64,000 bases of DNA from Erinaceus europaeus (GCF_950295315.1 NC_080171.1:96710752-96774751), one strand, 5' to 3'; counted from the stretch's first letter, positions 1 through 15,965 are shown. Notes: generated by a model not told the origin, from the letters alone. Numbers and translations: made by a program.

Positions 1-3000
1 TGTCCTATCCAACAACAATGACAATAATAACTACAACAATAAAACAACAAGGGCAACAAAAGGGAATAAATAAATTAAAATAAATATAAAAAAATTTTTT
101 TTAATTTAAAAAAAAAAGAAAAGAGAGTTAACATATGAGGCCAAACAAATTGTTGAGCAATCATGGGCCCAAAGCTTGGAATAGTGGAGAGGAAGTGTTA
201 GGGAGGTACTCACTGCAAACTCTAGTGTACTTCTGCTTTCAGGTATATATTTTGCAGTAGTTTATGGATCCGTGTGAACATAAGCTCTCTCTCACAGAAA
301 CTGGTGTATATCTAGGTTATGGGACTTTGTTAGAAAGTGAACCAAATGTTTCCTTTTTATAAATAAAAAAATTTAAAAAAAAAGAAAGGGAAAGAGTCGG
401 GGCCAGGTGGTGGCACACCTGGTTAGTGTTCACATTACAGTGCACAAGGACCCAGGTTCAAGCCCCTGGTCCCCACCTGCAGGGGGAAAGCTTCACAAGT
501 AGTGAAGCAGAGCTGCAGGTGTCTCTCTGTCTCTCTCCCTCTATCTCCCCCTCTCTTCTCAACTTCTTAGTCTCTATCAAATAAATAAATAAAAATTAAA
601 AAAAAAAGGGAAAGAGAGATACACCTGCAAACCTGCTTCACCACTCATGAAGCTTCCCCCTACAGGTGGGGATCAGGGGCTTGAACCCAGGTCCTTGAGC
701 ACTGTAATATGTGTGCTTAACCAGGTGTACCACCGACTGGCCCCCGTTATTGTTGTTCATATTGCTGTCATTGTTGTTGGATAGGAAGAAAGAAATCGAG
801 AGGAGGGAAAGACAGAGAGGGGGAGAGAAAGACAGACACCTGCAGACTTGCTTCATCGATTGTGAGGCGACCCCCCCTGCAGGTGGGGAGCCGGGGGCTC
901 GAACCGGGATCCTTGCGCCTGTCCTTGTGCTTCTCGCCACAAGCACTTAGCCCGCTGTGCTACTGCCTGACTCCCCCTTCTTTTCTTTTCTTTCTTTTTT
1001 TAAATATTATTTTATTTATTCCCTTTTGTTACCCTTGTTGCTTTATTGTTGTAGTTATTATTGTTATTGATGTCGTTGTTGTTGTTGGATAGGACAGAGA
1101 GAAGTAGAGAGAGGAGGGAAAGACAGAGAGGGGGAGAGAAAGATAGACACCTGCAAATCTGCTTCACCGCCTGTGAAGAGACCACCTGCAGGTGAAGAGC
1201 TGGGGACTTGAACCAGGATCCTTACGCCGGTCCTTGTGCTTTGCGCTACGTGCAATTAACCCGCTGCTCTACTGCCCAACTCCCCTTTCTTTTCTTTCTT
1301 CCTTCCTTTCTTCCTCTCTTTCTTTCTACTTATTTAGTTGTCAATTTAATACTGAGGCTCAGTGCCTGCCCCACAAATCCACCACTCCCAGTGGTCATTT
1401 TTCCTCCCCCCTTTCTTTTATTGATAGAACAGAGACAAATTGAAAGGAGAGAGGGAGATAGAGAAGGAGAGACAGACCCCTGCAGCACTGCTTCACCACT
1501 CATGAAGCTTACCCTTTTCAGAGAGAGACTGGGGATTTGAATGTGGGTCCTTGCTCATGATAAAAGGGTAGATGCCATAATGGTTATGCAAAGAGACTCT
1601 CAAGCCTGAGGCTCCACAGTCCCAGGCTCAATCCCCCTACACCACCATAAACTACAGATGAGCAGTGCTCTGGTTAAATAAATAAATATAAGTAATATGT
1701 GGCAACCACCTTTGTGTGCCACTTCCCAACCCTTCTTCTCCTTCTTTTTTTTTTTTTCTTATCAGAGCACTGATCAACTCTGGCTCATGGGGTGCAGGGG
1801 ATTGAACCTGGGACTTCAGAGCCTTGGAAATGAAAGTCTCTTTGCACAATCATTATGACTGATCAGCCTGGTTTCTTTCTTTTTTTTTTTTTTAAAGAAT
1901 TTATTTATTTATTCATGAGAAAGATAGGAGGAGAGAAAGAACCAGACATCACTCTGGTACATGTGCTGCCAGGAATTGAACTCGGGACCTTATGGTTGAG
2001 AATCCAATGCTTTATCCACTGTGCCACCTCCCGGACCACTCAGCTCTGGTTTCTTATGGTGCTGGGGATTGAACCTGAAACCTCAGAACCTCAGGAATGA
2101 AAATCTATTGCATAGCTACTTCACTACTTCCCTAGACCAGAGCCTTAGTTCCTTTCTTTTTCTTTTTTTAACATTTTATTTATTAATTTTAAAAAATATT
2201 TTATTTATTTATTAATGAGAAAGATAGGAGGAGAGAGAAAGAGCCAGACATCACTCTGGTACATGTGCTGCCAGGGATTGAACTCAGGACCTCATGCTTG
2301 AGAGTCCAGTGCTTTATTCACTGCGCCATCTCCTGGACCACTATTTATTAATTTTTATGACAGAGATACAGAGTTAAAGAGACAGAGACAGAAAGATACC
2401 AGAGCACTTGTCGGCTCTGGCTTATGGTGGTGCTGGAGATTGAACCTGTGACCCCAGAGCCTCAGGCATGAAAGCCTTTTGTGTAACCGTTATGTTGTCT
2501 CTCCAGCCTGGACTTAAGTTTCTTCATCTGAGAAATGGACATTGAAACCAAACTTTGCTCTTACCCCATTACAACATCAACTCTCCAGCAAGGATTCAGA
2601 CAGCTCTTAGGCTTCCCTCCCCCGCTTCCAAATCCTCAGATGGCACCATCTGATTCATTGTTGTTGTTGTTGTTGTTTAATAACCACAAAACTGTATTAA
2701 GCACCAAATGATCAAGTCCCATAGAAATGCAGATAAATTATTCGAATTAGGGAGTCAGGGGGTAGCGCAGCTGGTTAAGCGCAGGTGGAAAAAAGCCCAA
2801 GGACCAGCATAAGGATCCCGGTTCGATCCCCACCCCCCCTTCCCACCTGCAGGGGAGTCACAGACGGTGAAGCAGGTCTGCAGGTGTCTCTTTCTCTCCC
2901 CCTCTCTGTCTTCCCCTCCTCTCTCCATTTCTCTCTGTGCTATCCAACAATAACAACAATAATAACTACAACAATAAAACAAGGGCAACAAAAGGGAATA

Positions 3001-3053
3001 AATAATAAAAACAGATTTTAAAAAATAAATTTAAAAAATTATTCGAATTAAAA
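1..3053. mobile_element. Intergenic SINE cluster upstream of WDR38
   Basis: Members (type, strand, span): A+ 1-115 cut by the window edge; B+ 399-600; B- 606-745; A- 746-976; A- 988-1286; diverged B- 1330-1556; C+ 1562-1690; C- 1745-1870; D- 1880-2038; C- 2039-2135; D- 2190-2342; C- 2345-2512; MIR-like 2515-2560; A+ 2750-3053. I recognise nothing in 115-398 or 2560-2750. 3053-3430 is unique sequence leading into the promoter. Confidence 0.8.
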
Positions 3054-3429
3054 AAACAAATGGAGCCATCACTCCACCAAGCCCCCAGGTACGATGTATT
3101 TGGGAACTCATACTTAGGGGTCCAATGCGCCACCTCCCGGAAAGCTTGACTCAATTCTAGAGTCCTAGGGGACAGGAAAGGGTGGTTTCCTTATGTAGAT
3201 GAAGAAACAAGCTCCTCTCCAAGACTCTGCAAACCATTTGCAAATTGATCCCTTCTGCAGGAGCACAACGCTGCCTAGCTGCAGTGTGCGGTGCTGGCGT
3301 GCCCTCTAGCGGCCGTGACGCGCAACACCTTAGGTGTTGCCCAAGGTGCCTGTGGCCTGGAGGGGAAGCACCTCTTTAAACCACCCTGGAGAGCAGTTTG
3401 CATCTACCCTGGTTACACACTGCGGCTGC

Positions 3430-3577
3430 GCGGCCTGCCCCGCCCCGCCCGCCCCGCCCCCGTTGCCACGGAGACCACTTATACACACTTTCCCCTTCCC
3501 CTTTGGCAGGTCCGAAGTGGGAAGGGGGAGTGGGGAGGGGCAGCACCCACCCATCCGGCCCAGGTGGTCGCGGGCCC
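3430..3577 (+). promoter_or_regulatory. WDR38 promoter: GC boxes and an RFX X-box
   Basis: Tandem CCGCCC boxes lie at about 3438-3460. They are followed at 3462-3475 by GTTGCC-AC-GGAGAC, which fits the RFX X-box pattern RYYNYY-N2-RRNRAC. The start codon is about 100 bp downstream. GC-rich, CpG-bearing sequence continues to about 3760. RFX X-boxes near start sites are typical of ciliary genes. Confidence 0.6.
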
Positions 3578-3646
3578 ATGAACAGCGGGACCCAAGGGTC
3601 GCTGGCCGTGGGAAAAGTAAAAATCTTCAGCCGGCACCGCGGAGAA
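3578..3646 (+). CDS. WDR38: WDR38 exon 1 (coding part)
   Basis: It encodes residues 1-23, ending in HRGE before a consensus GTGAGT donor. The phase is 0 at the 3' end. Confidence 0.9.
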
Positions 3647-6600
3647 GTGAGTTCTACTGGGGTTTTGCCCAAACTCTGACATTGGGTCTAGAGAGGTGCC
3701 TGGCTCCACCTTGTGGGGGCCCGGGTGGTCTCAGGGCTCCAGCTCCAGGACTGGCGGTGGGCTCTCAATTCTGACTCCCGAGAGGGCTCCAGCACGACCG
3801 ACTCAGTGCTCTTTGGCTCAGTGCTCTTTGGCTCTGGGCTCTGGGTTCAGAGCTCTAGCATGGACTCCTGACTGGTGATAGAGGGCTCTGGGATTCAAAC
3901 TCCGGGTTGACAGAACTCCAGAGAGGTTTGCAGGCCAGGCTCTGGTTGCAGAATGGATCCTGGATTCTGCATTCTGATTGTGGAGTGGGGGCTCCAATCC
4001 CAGGCTAGGGGTGGTGTCAAGCTAACCTTGTCTAACCTCGGGGGTGAGCAAGCAGACAGGGGTCTCTGACCTTGAGATGCGGCTTCTTTTGTGTTCTCTT
4101 TCCAGGTCAACTCCTCTGCCTTTTCTCCCAATGGCCAGACACTGCTCACAGCCTCGGAAGATGGCTATGTGTATTGCTGGGACACCCACAGTGGGAAGCT
4201 GTTATGGAGACTGGGTGGCCACACAGGTGGGGGCTCCTCTGCCTGGATGGGAAGACTGGGGCCTGTGGGTCTCCTGGGGCAGGCACTGTGCAGAGACTAC
4301 CATGATGAATTCTGGCACCATTTGAATTGAGCATCGTTGTTAAATCATTCCACTTCGCTGAGCCTCTATCTCATCACTCGCTGTTGACTTTTCTTACCAG
4401 ACAGAGGGTGAGACAGAGACACCTCAGCACTATTCCACCAACTGTGTAGTGTCTTCTTTGCATGATGCTCCCATATGGTGGCTGGGGGCTCAAACCCATG
4501 CCTTTAGGCATGATAAAGAGTGCACTCCACAGGCCCCTCTATTTGCTTCTTCTTTAAAAATAGAGATAAGGACTGGGGAGATAGCTTAATGGTTATACAA
4601 GAAGACTTTCATGACTGAGGCTCTGAGGCTCCAGGTTCAGTCCCCAGCACCACCATAAAGCTAGAACTGAACAGTACTCTGGTAAAATAATTAAAAGAAT
4701 TTAATTTAAAAAAAAATAAAATGTTTTTAAAAAAAGAAAGTGGCACTGGGTGGTGGCACACATGGTTAAGCACAAAGGTAGCATGTGCAAGGATTCATGT
4801 TCAAGCCCCTGGTCCCCACCTGCTTCATAAGTGCTGAAGCAGTTATTGTAGGTGTTGGAATAAAATAGGAACAATGGGGAGTCGGGCGGTAGTGCAGCGG
4901 GTTAAGCGCCCGTGGCGCAAAGCGCAAGGACCGGTGTAAGGATCCTGGTTTGAGTCCCCGGCTCCCCACCTGCAGGGGAGTCGCTTCAGAAATGGTGAAG
5001 CAGGTCTAGAGGTGTCTTTCTCTCCCCTTCTCTGTCTTCCCCTCCTCTCTCCTTTTCTCTCTCTGTCCTATCCAACAACAATAACTACAACAATAAAACA
5101 ACAAGGGCAACAAAAGGGAATAAAAATCTTTAAAAAAATAAAATAGGAACAATAAGACTGTCAAACTAGCTCATTAAGTAGTGTAAATGCTTTGCCACGC
5201 ACATGATTCAGGTTCAAGTCTGGCCTACACTACACTGCAGGAAACTCTGGTGTTGTATCTTTCCCTGTCTGGCTCACTGTCTGAAAAAAAAAATTGTTTT
5301 GTTTTGTTTTTGTTTGAAGCAGTAAAGCAGCAGCAATGAAAACTAAAGTAATATAAAGTCAAGTAAAATAGATTAAAAAATGAGTATAGGGAGTTGGGCG
5401 GTAGCGCAGCGGGTTAAGGGCATGTGGCGCAAAGCCCACAGACCGGCATGAGGATCCCAGTTCAAGCCTCTGGCTCCCCATCTGCAGGGGAGTCGCTTTA
5501 CAGGCAGTGAAGCAGGTCTGTATGTGTCTCTTTCTCTCCCCCCTCTGTCTTCCCCTCCTCTCTCCATTTCTCTCTGTCCTATCCAACAAAGATGACATCA
5601 ATAACAACAACAATAATAACTACAGTAAAAAAACAACAAGGGCAACAAAAGGGAATAAATATTTTTTTAAAAATTAGTATAATAGTTGCTGCTTTATAGG
5701 GTGAGCTAATGCAAGCAAAGTATCTAAAACCCAGTACAGTCTAAGTAGATGTAATTATCAATATAATTATTGAACAAGAAGAAAATTAGATAATTAAACA
5801 CAAAGCAGAACTTGGACTAGGTTTAGAGTAATTCAACGAAGTAAAAGTCTCTGGGGGGAAGGGTAGATTTTCAGGTGCCCTGTAGGAGGGTGGAGTAGGG
5901 ATACAGACCTTTGCTGGTGGGAATGGTGTTAAGCCATACTCCTATTCAATTATAATCTTATAAATCACTATTTACTCAGTATTTCAGGGGAGAAGTACAT
6001 TGAATGCCTCAAGTTCTGTAAATGCCTAGATTTAAAAAAAGAAAAAAGAGAAAAGGGAATCAGGTGGTAGTGCAGCAGGTTAAGCGCACATGGCGCACGC
6101 AAAGCACAAGGACTGGCGTTAAAGATCCCGGTTCTAGCCCCCGGCTCCCCACCTGCAGGGGAGTTGCTTCACAGGTGGTGAAGCGAGTCTGTTTCTGCCG
6201 GTGTCTATCTTTCTCTCCCCCTGTCTTCCCCTCCTCTTACCATTTCTCTCTGTCCTATCCAACATCAACGACATCAATAACAATAATAGTAATAACTACA
6301 ACAATAAAACAAGGGCAACAGAAGAGAATAAATAAATAAGAAAGAAAAAAGAAAAAGGAAAAGCAAATCAGGTATTTACTGGGCAGAGTTAAATGGACAC
6401 TGCCATAGGGAAAGTTCAGGAGCTGGCAGTTAGGTGGAGGCAATGAACTCATTCTAGGAGGACCTGAATTCAGTTTGGATCCTGACTTTCTTTCTTTCTT
6501 TTTATTCCCTCTAGGGCTATTGCTGGGACTCAGTGCCAGCACTATGAGTTCACTGCTCCTGGCAGTCTTTTTTTTTTTTTTTTTATAATTAATTTTATTG

Positions 6601-9109
6601 GATACAACAGAGCAATTGAGAGGGGAAGGGGAGACAGAGGGAGAAAAATAGACCTGCTTCACCTTGCAGGTGGGGAGCAGGGGCTGGAATCCAGGTCCTT
6701 GCTCTGGCCCTTGCACTCAGCCAGGTGTATCACCGCCGCCCCTCCCCCCTTCCCTGATTTTCTAAATGGAATTTGGGGTGGGTGTTCCGGGTCAGGGGGT
6801 TCTAGGAGGCTGGCAGTAGAGGATGAGAAGGGAGTGAGTGTTGGGATGCAGGTGATGAGGCTGGTCCACACCATAGGGGTGAGAGGTGGAGGACCATGTC
6901 CTGCTACCTGACCTGGGTCCATTTGCCCCAGGTCCTGTGAAGTTCTGCCGCTTCTCTCCTGATGGCCTTCTTGTTGCCAGCACCTCCAGTGACCATACCA
7001 TCCGCCTGTGGGATGTGGCAGAAGCCAAGTGTCTGCTGGTCCTAAAGGGTGAGTGGGTTGGGTAGGGATGAGAGCCCTGAAAGCAGGTCTGGATTCTTTT
7101 TCAGACAGTGCTGTGTCCTGTGCCACGTGTCCCCCACCCCCCAACCCCCCATTTTGCAGGTCACCAGCGGAGTGTGGAGACAGTCAGCTTTAGCCCTGAC
7201 TCGAAGCAGCTGGCATCAGGTGGTTGGGACAAGCAGGTGAAGCTCTGGGAGGTACAGGTATGTGGAGGGGTAGATAGTGAGGTCGGCTGGGATCCGAAGT
7301 CATGCATCCTCTACAGTGAAGGCCCCAGAAAGGTCATTCCTGGTCTTCCCATCACCCCTGCCCCCACCTGGCCCCTTTGCATCTGGCTGCAGCTATCTCC
7401 CCCAAATACCAGCCCCTGTATCTCTAACCAAGAGCTTCCACCTGCCTGGACTTACTCAAGCCTTTGAGACTACCCAGGCAGTCCTGCAAGGAGGGTCGTC
7501 ATGGGACACATCTGAGCCTAGAACCCAGCCCTGCTGGTCTCCTGGGCTGCCTCCCACAGTTCAGGGGTCTCTCCTCCAGTCTGGCCAGATGCTGCACCAC
7601 TTAGTAGGACACCGTGACTCAGTTCAGAGCAGCGACTTCGCACCCAGCTCTGATTGCCTGGTGAGTTTCACCAGCTCTCCCTAGGCCCCACCTCAGTGGT
7701 CCTGCAGGGAAGAAGCCTGGAGCCCAGGCACATGCCTTTCCTCATCTGGGACTCATCAGCTGGATCCCAGTTCAATTCCTAGCACCAACATAAACCACAG
7801 ATGAGCAGCGCTCTGGCAAAAGTAGTCTAGACTAAGTCACTTTTCTGAGTCTGTTCCCTCATATTTAAGAGTGGGGTGCAGTAGGAGGATCTGGGAGTTG
7901 GTGCCTGATTAGCAGTCAGCTTAGGAGCCAGTGCAATGGGCCTGGGCTGCCTGGACAAGTCTCACTCACACAGCTGTCCACAGGCCACTGGTTCTTGGGA
8001 TTCCACCATTCGAATATGGGACTTGCGAGCAGTAGAAACAGTGATCATCCACCAGGAGCTTGAAGGTCACAGTGGCAACATCAGCTGCCTGTGCTACTCA
8101 GTCTCTGGTCTCCTGGTGAGTGGGCTGCCTGGAGGTGTAAACTGGCCCCTCAGTAAGAGGCTTGGAAGGTCACAGGCCTCCTACTCCAGACTTGAGAGCT
8201 GTTTGCCTCCAGGGTTCTGGCTCTTGGGACAAGACCATCCACATCTGGAAACCCTCAACCAGAAGCTCGCTTAACCAGCTCAAGGGCCACGCCACCTGGG
8301 TGAAGAGTATAGCTTTCTCTCCTAATGGGCTACAGCTGGCCAGCACCGGCTACTCAAACATGGTAACCCCCTCATCCCACCCAAATTGCTACCTGCACCC
8401 TCCCCTGCAGAAAATACATCCCTATATCCTTCTACAGGGTGCTAAAGAAAGCTCTCTTCTACACCTAGTACCTGAAACAAAGGTCTAGGATAGATCATAA
8501 ATCTTTTGGATAAAACCCAGACCAAGACATTGGCTGGGACACAACCAGATTTCAGATGCTAACTTAAGATAGCAACTGGTGGAATGTAGCATGTGGGTCA
8601 GCCCAGTCCCACAAAAACAATTTTTTGACTCTAGACACCTGCTTCACGGCTTTCAAAGCAACCCGCCTGCAAGTGAGCTCAAACCGGGACCCTTAGTCCA
8701 GTCCTTGCAACTTAGCACCATGTACGCTTTTGAGTTTTCTCAAATTTAATAAACTTCATGAGGTCCCGAGTTCAACCCCCAGTAGCACACGTACCAGTGA
8801 TGCCTGCTTCCCCCCCATTAGTTGCTTCACAGGCAGTAAAGCAGGTCTGCAGGTGTCTATCTAGCTATGTAAAATTAAGCAGACTTGCCTTGTTTTAATT
8901 CCCAGGTCAAAGTCTGGGACTGCAAGACTGGAGTGTGCATTGAAACACTGAAGGTGCAGAGGGAGATCTGCTGGAGGGGGCTGGGCCAGGCAGGCTTTGC
9001 AGCCAGAGTCCAACACCATGTTTTCTGACAGGGAGTTCTGGATGTGGCCCACACCTGTGCCTTCACCCCTGATGGGAAGCTCTTAGTGTCTGGAGCTGTT
9101 GATAGCTGA
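3578..9109 (+). CDS. WDR38: WD repeat domain 38 (WDR38), nine coding exons
   Basis: Coding exons: 3578-3646, 4106-4226, 6932-7048, 7160-7257, 7580-7660, 7984-8115, 8213-8362, 8906-8953, 9032-9109. All introns are GT-AG and phases join cleanly, giving 894 bp including the stop, or 297 residues. The protein is a string of WD40 repeats: GH...WD-type blades begin near residues 19, 61, 103, 145, 188 and 229, with SFSPD/AFSPN strands and WD or WE/WK ends. A seventh blade is cut short at residue 297. Seven blades would make a beta-propeller scaffold; the molecular partner is not visible in the sequence. The start at 3578 is the first ATG after the GC-rich promoter and gives the MNSG N-terminus I recall for WDR38. 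The symbol rests on the protein sequence and on its position beside RPL35 and ARPC5L. As I recall it, the human protein has about 314 residues, so this C-terminus looks short. The promoter X-box suggests expression in ciliated cells. Confidence 0.93.
4106..4226 (+). CDS. WDR38: WDR38 exon 2
   Basis: The acceptor is TTTCCAG and the donor GTGGGG. It encodes [10 protein letters not shown]...[16 protein letters not shown], which is blade 1 and the GH that opens blade 2. It ends in phase 1. Confidence 0.92.
4330..6745. mobile_element. Repeats of WDR38 intron 2
   Basis: MIR-like remnant 4330-4380; diverged SINE- 4400-4545; C+ 4568-4735; truncated B+ 4741-4858; A+ 4876-5136 (own entry); E+ 5157-5292; A+ 5387-5665; L1 3'-end-like sequence about 5840-6020; A+ 6055-6350; A-extension fragment and B- 6505-6745. 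Confidence 0.75.
4876..5136 (+). mobile_element. Type A SINE (hedgehog ERI-like), representative full copy
   Basis: This copy lies in WDR38 intron 2. It has a tRNA-like pol III promoter: A box TAGTGCAGCGG (4890-4900) and B box GGTTTGAGTCC (4947-4957). Then come the core CCCCACCTGCAGGGG, a pyrimidine-rich tract, a CAACAATAA-rich region and an A-rich tail with AATAAA-like words. A perfect 17-bp target duplication flanks it (4859-4875 and 5137-5153), so it moved by LINE-type retrotransposition and the insertion is fairly young. The family name is from memory of hedgehog SINEs. Confidence 0.88.
6932..7048 (+). CDS. WDR38: WDR38 exon 3
   Basis: The acceptor is TTGCCCCAG and the donor GTGAGT. It encodes blade 2 (FSPDG...HTIRLWD) and ends one base into the Gly codon of the next GH. 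The 2.7-kb intron before it is filled with SINEs. Confidence 0.92.
7160..7257 (+). CDS. WDR38: WDR38 exon 4
   Basis: It encodes residues 103-135, blade 3 ([14 protein letters not shown]...GGWDK...LWEVQ). The acceptor is TTTTGCAG, the donor GTATGT, and the preceding intron is only 111 bp. Confidence 0.92.
7580..7660 (+). CDS. WDR38: WDR38 exon 5
   Basis: It encodes residues 136-162, the start of blade 4 ([16 protein letters not shown]). The acceptor is CTCCTCCAG and the donor GTGAGT; the phase is 0 on both sides. Confidence 0.92.
7984..8115 (+). CDS. WDR38: WDR38 exon 6
   Basis: It encodes residues 163-206: the end of blade 4 ([13 protein letters not shown]) and the first half of blade 5 ([12 protein letters not shown]). 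The acceptor is GTCCACAG and the donor GTGAGT. Confidence 0.92.
8213..8362 (+). CDS. WDR38: WDR38 exon 7
   Basis: It encodes residues 207-256: the end of blade 5 ([13 protein letters not shown]) and most of blade 6 ([15 protein letters not shown]). The acceptor is GCCTCCAG and the donor GTAACC. Confidence 0.9.
8906..8953 (+). CDS. WDR38: WDR38 exon 8
   Basis: It encodes 16 residues (VKVWDCKTG...) that close blade 6. The acceptor is TTCCCAG. The donor GTGCAG is weak, and the next intron is only 78 bp. Confidence 0.88.
9032..9109 (+). CDS. WDR38: WDR38 exon 9 (terminal coding exon)
   Basis: It encodes [15 protein letters not shown]...SGAVDS and then TGA at 9107-9109. The blade ends before its WD dipeptide. 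The AATAAA at 9226-9231 follows 117 bp downstream. Confidence 0.85.
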   Translation, partial: GVLDVAHTCAFTPDGKLLVSGAVDS

Positions 9110-9225
9110 CCAGGAGGGACACCAAGTCCACTGCACAATCAAATCATTCAGAATCTAACATCACAAATGGCTCCCAGGTTGCATACCTCCCCCTTGCCCT
9201 TTCTCCTCCCCACCAGGGCCCATGA

Positions 9226-9231
9226 AATAAA
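9226..9231 (+). other. WDR38 polyadenylation signal (AATAAA)
   Basis: This is the first AATAAA after the WDR38 stop. The convergent RPL35 signal lies about 190 bp further on, so the two genes meet tail to tail. Confidence 0.6.
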
Positions 9232-9412
9232 CTCGTGAAAAGGAGAAGGCAGCAGAGGACACCACAGATGCCTGTCAGTGTCCACCAGGTCATTCTGAAG
9301 TCGAGATTAGTAGCCTTTCTGGAACCCTGCACACTTGGTGGATTATCCAGGGCCACACCAGTCTCCTTTGCCCACCACTCATGTGCAAACACCAGACAAT
9401 GTCACACAGTTT

Positions 9413-9418
9413 TTTATT
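9413..9418 (-). other. RPL35 polyadenylation signal
   Basis: TTTATT on the plus strand is AATAAA on the RPL35 strand, only 13 bases after the stop codon. The 3' UTR is therefore very short, as is usual for ribosomal protein mRNAs. Confidence 0.8.
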
Positions 9419-9431
9419 GATGCTGGAATGC

Positions 9432-13962
<4,531 letters not shown>

Positions 13963-14110
13963 GCCGCGCTCAGAAGACACTGTCTAGGGCCGGCTCCGAG
14001 GGAAAAAGGAAGGGGAGGGGTTGACCTCTGGAACTACTACCGGGTGGTAGCGGGTGCAGCCAATGGCTCTGTGGCTCCGCCCCTACCGGTTCCCCAATCC
14101 CGCGCCACCC
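13963..14110 (-). promoter_or_regulatory. RPL35 promoter with 5'TOP-like start tract and CCAAT boxes
   Basis: On the minus strand a C/T tract (CTTCCTTTTTCCCTCGG, about 13997-14014) lies just upstream of the ATG. It resembles the terminal oligopyrimidine start of ribosomal protein mRNAs, through which mTOR controls translation. CCAAT pentamers occur at 14060-14064 and about 14092-14096 (plus-strand orientation), with a GC box near 14075. CpG-rich DNA runs from about 13340 to 14110. Confidence 0.65.
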
Positions 14111-14319
14111 GACAGAGCTTGAGACCTGAGCCCCTTGGGAAACCGAGGCCCGGGGTGATCAATGCCATGGTCGAGTTGGCATAGTGAAGATTGAATCTAC
14201 TTATTCATTCATCGATAGATTTTTGGGCGATGTCCTGCGGGTGGAGGAACTAAGGGATCTGGGTGACCAAAGTTGAATGCTCACATCATTCCAGTCATTT
14301 GTGACTTCCAATTCTCTTT

Positions 14320-15550
14320 TTTGTTGTTGTTGTTGTCGTTGTTTCCAGGGCTTCACTTGAGCCAACTTTTCAGACAGACAGACAGACACTACAGAACTGA
14401 GCTCCTTCAGTGCCATAGTTCTCCCGTGTGCTGTGCCCAGGGCTTGAACTTGGGTAGTGTGACGGCAAAGCAGGTGCCCTCCCTGTTTCTCTTATGTGCC
14501 AGATTCAACCCACCATTAGATTCTGCAGCCTCTACAAGTTATGGGTCCGAAAGGAAGATGAGCTTTGCCTGTTTCCAGGACCCCCCCCCCCCCGAGACTT
14601 AAGTAACTATCTTCAGTTGTGGGTGCCTGCATTTTTAGCATCCAAGATTAGATAGTCTCACAGTCTGGTAATATTTTTTCATATGTAGATACAATTCAAT
14701 GAAAAGAATTCTATGAGTAGCATTTCATTAAAAAGTATTATTGGGGTGGGGGTAGAGAGCATAATGGTTATACAAAGAGAGTCTCGTTCCTGAAGCTCCA
14801 AAGTCTCTGGTTCAATCCCCCACACCACCATCAGCCAGAGCTGAACAGTGCGCTCTGGTAAAAAAAAAAAAAAAAAAAAGGCAAGGAAGATAGCATAATG
14901 GTTATGCAAAGAGATTCTCATGCCTGAGGCTCCAAAATCCCAGGTTCAGTCCCCTGCACCACAAACCAGGGCTGAGCAGTGCCCTGGTTTTTTGTTTGTT
15001 TGTTTTTGTTTTAAAAAACAAAACAAAACTATAGGGAGTCAGGCAGTAGGTACAACGGGTTAAGCACAGGTGGCGCGAAGTGCAAGGACTGGCTTAAGGA
15101 TCCGGTTCGTGCCCCTGGCTCCCCACCTGCAGGGGAGTCACTTCACAAGCAGTGAAGCAGGTCTGCAGGTGTCTTTCTCTCCCCTTCTCTGTCTTCCCCT
15201 CCTCTCTCCATTTCTCTCTGTCCTATCTAACAACGACATCAATAACAACAACAATAATAAAAAGCAAGGGCAACAAAAGGGAAAAAAATTATTATAGTGG
15301 CCTGGGAGATGTCTTAGTGGATCAAAGTGTTGAGCTTTCAAGCAATAGGTCTTGAGTTGATCCTCAGTATTTCATGTACCAGAGTGATGCTGTGTTCCTC
15401 TCTCATAAATAATTTTACTTTTTTTTTTTTTTTTGCTAGAGCTCAGTTCTAGCTCCTGGTGGTACTGGGTATTCTGGGTATTGACCTTGGGACCTTTGGT
15501 TATGAAAGTCTTTTTGCATAATCATACTATCTCCCCAGCCCATAATTTAT
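14320..15550. mobile_element. SINEs between RPL35 and ARPC5L, left part
   Basis: Diverged SINE- 14320-14490; C+ 14740-14875; C+ 14880-15015 (tandem pair); A+ 15030-15295; D+ 15298-15415; C- 15418-15545. A C-run lies at 14581-14594. Confidence 0.75.
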
Positions 15551-15551
15551 A

Positions 15552-15965
15552 TTTTATTTTAGATTGTTACTTTTTCCCACTTTTTTCTTTACTGGAGGAT
15601 TAATGATTTATAGTCGACAGTAAAATATAGTAGTCTGTACATGTGTAACATTTCTCGGTTTCCTTTTTAACCAGAGCACTGGTCAGCTCAGGCTTATGGT
15701 GTTGCAGGGGACTGAACTTGGGACGTTGGAGCCTCAGGCATCAGAATCTGTTTGCATAACCATTGTGCTATCTACCCCTGCCTTCATTTCTGTTTTCCGC
15801 ATAACAATTCAACTCCTCTAGGTCCTCCTCTGCCGTCATGTTCCAGGACCTGAAACCCATCCCCCAGCACCACTCCAGAGTCTTTGGTGCAATACACCAA
15901 CTCCAGTGCAGGTTCTGCTTTGTGTTTTCCCTTCTGTTCTTTTCCAACTTCTGTCTATGAGTTTT
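15552..15965 (-). mobile_element. L1 3' end interrupted by a type C SINE
   Basis: On the minus strand, 15965-15786 reads as an L1 3' tail (GGCAGAGGAGGACCTAG...GTTATGCGGAAA) and resumes at 15660-15552 (GAAATGTTACACATGTACA...). Similar text occurs at 16345-16470, 37180-37420 and 62795-63175. A C- SINE at about 15670-15780 splits it. Confidence 0.65.

Larger units (their letters stand above)
7740..8870. mobile_element. SINE fragments in WDR38 introns 5 and 7
   Basis: C+ fragment 7740-7825 in intron 5. Intron 7 has a diverged A- fragment 8630-8735 and a D/A-like + fragment 8757-8868, 37 bp before the acceptor of exon 8. Confidence 0.6.

Noticed and set aside
4890..4957. Possible tRNA genes from A-box and B-box pairs in many SINEs
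   Set aside because: The cloverleaf arms do not pair, and the sequences continue into SINE bodies and A tails.
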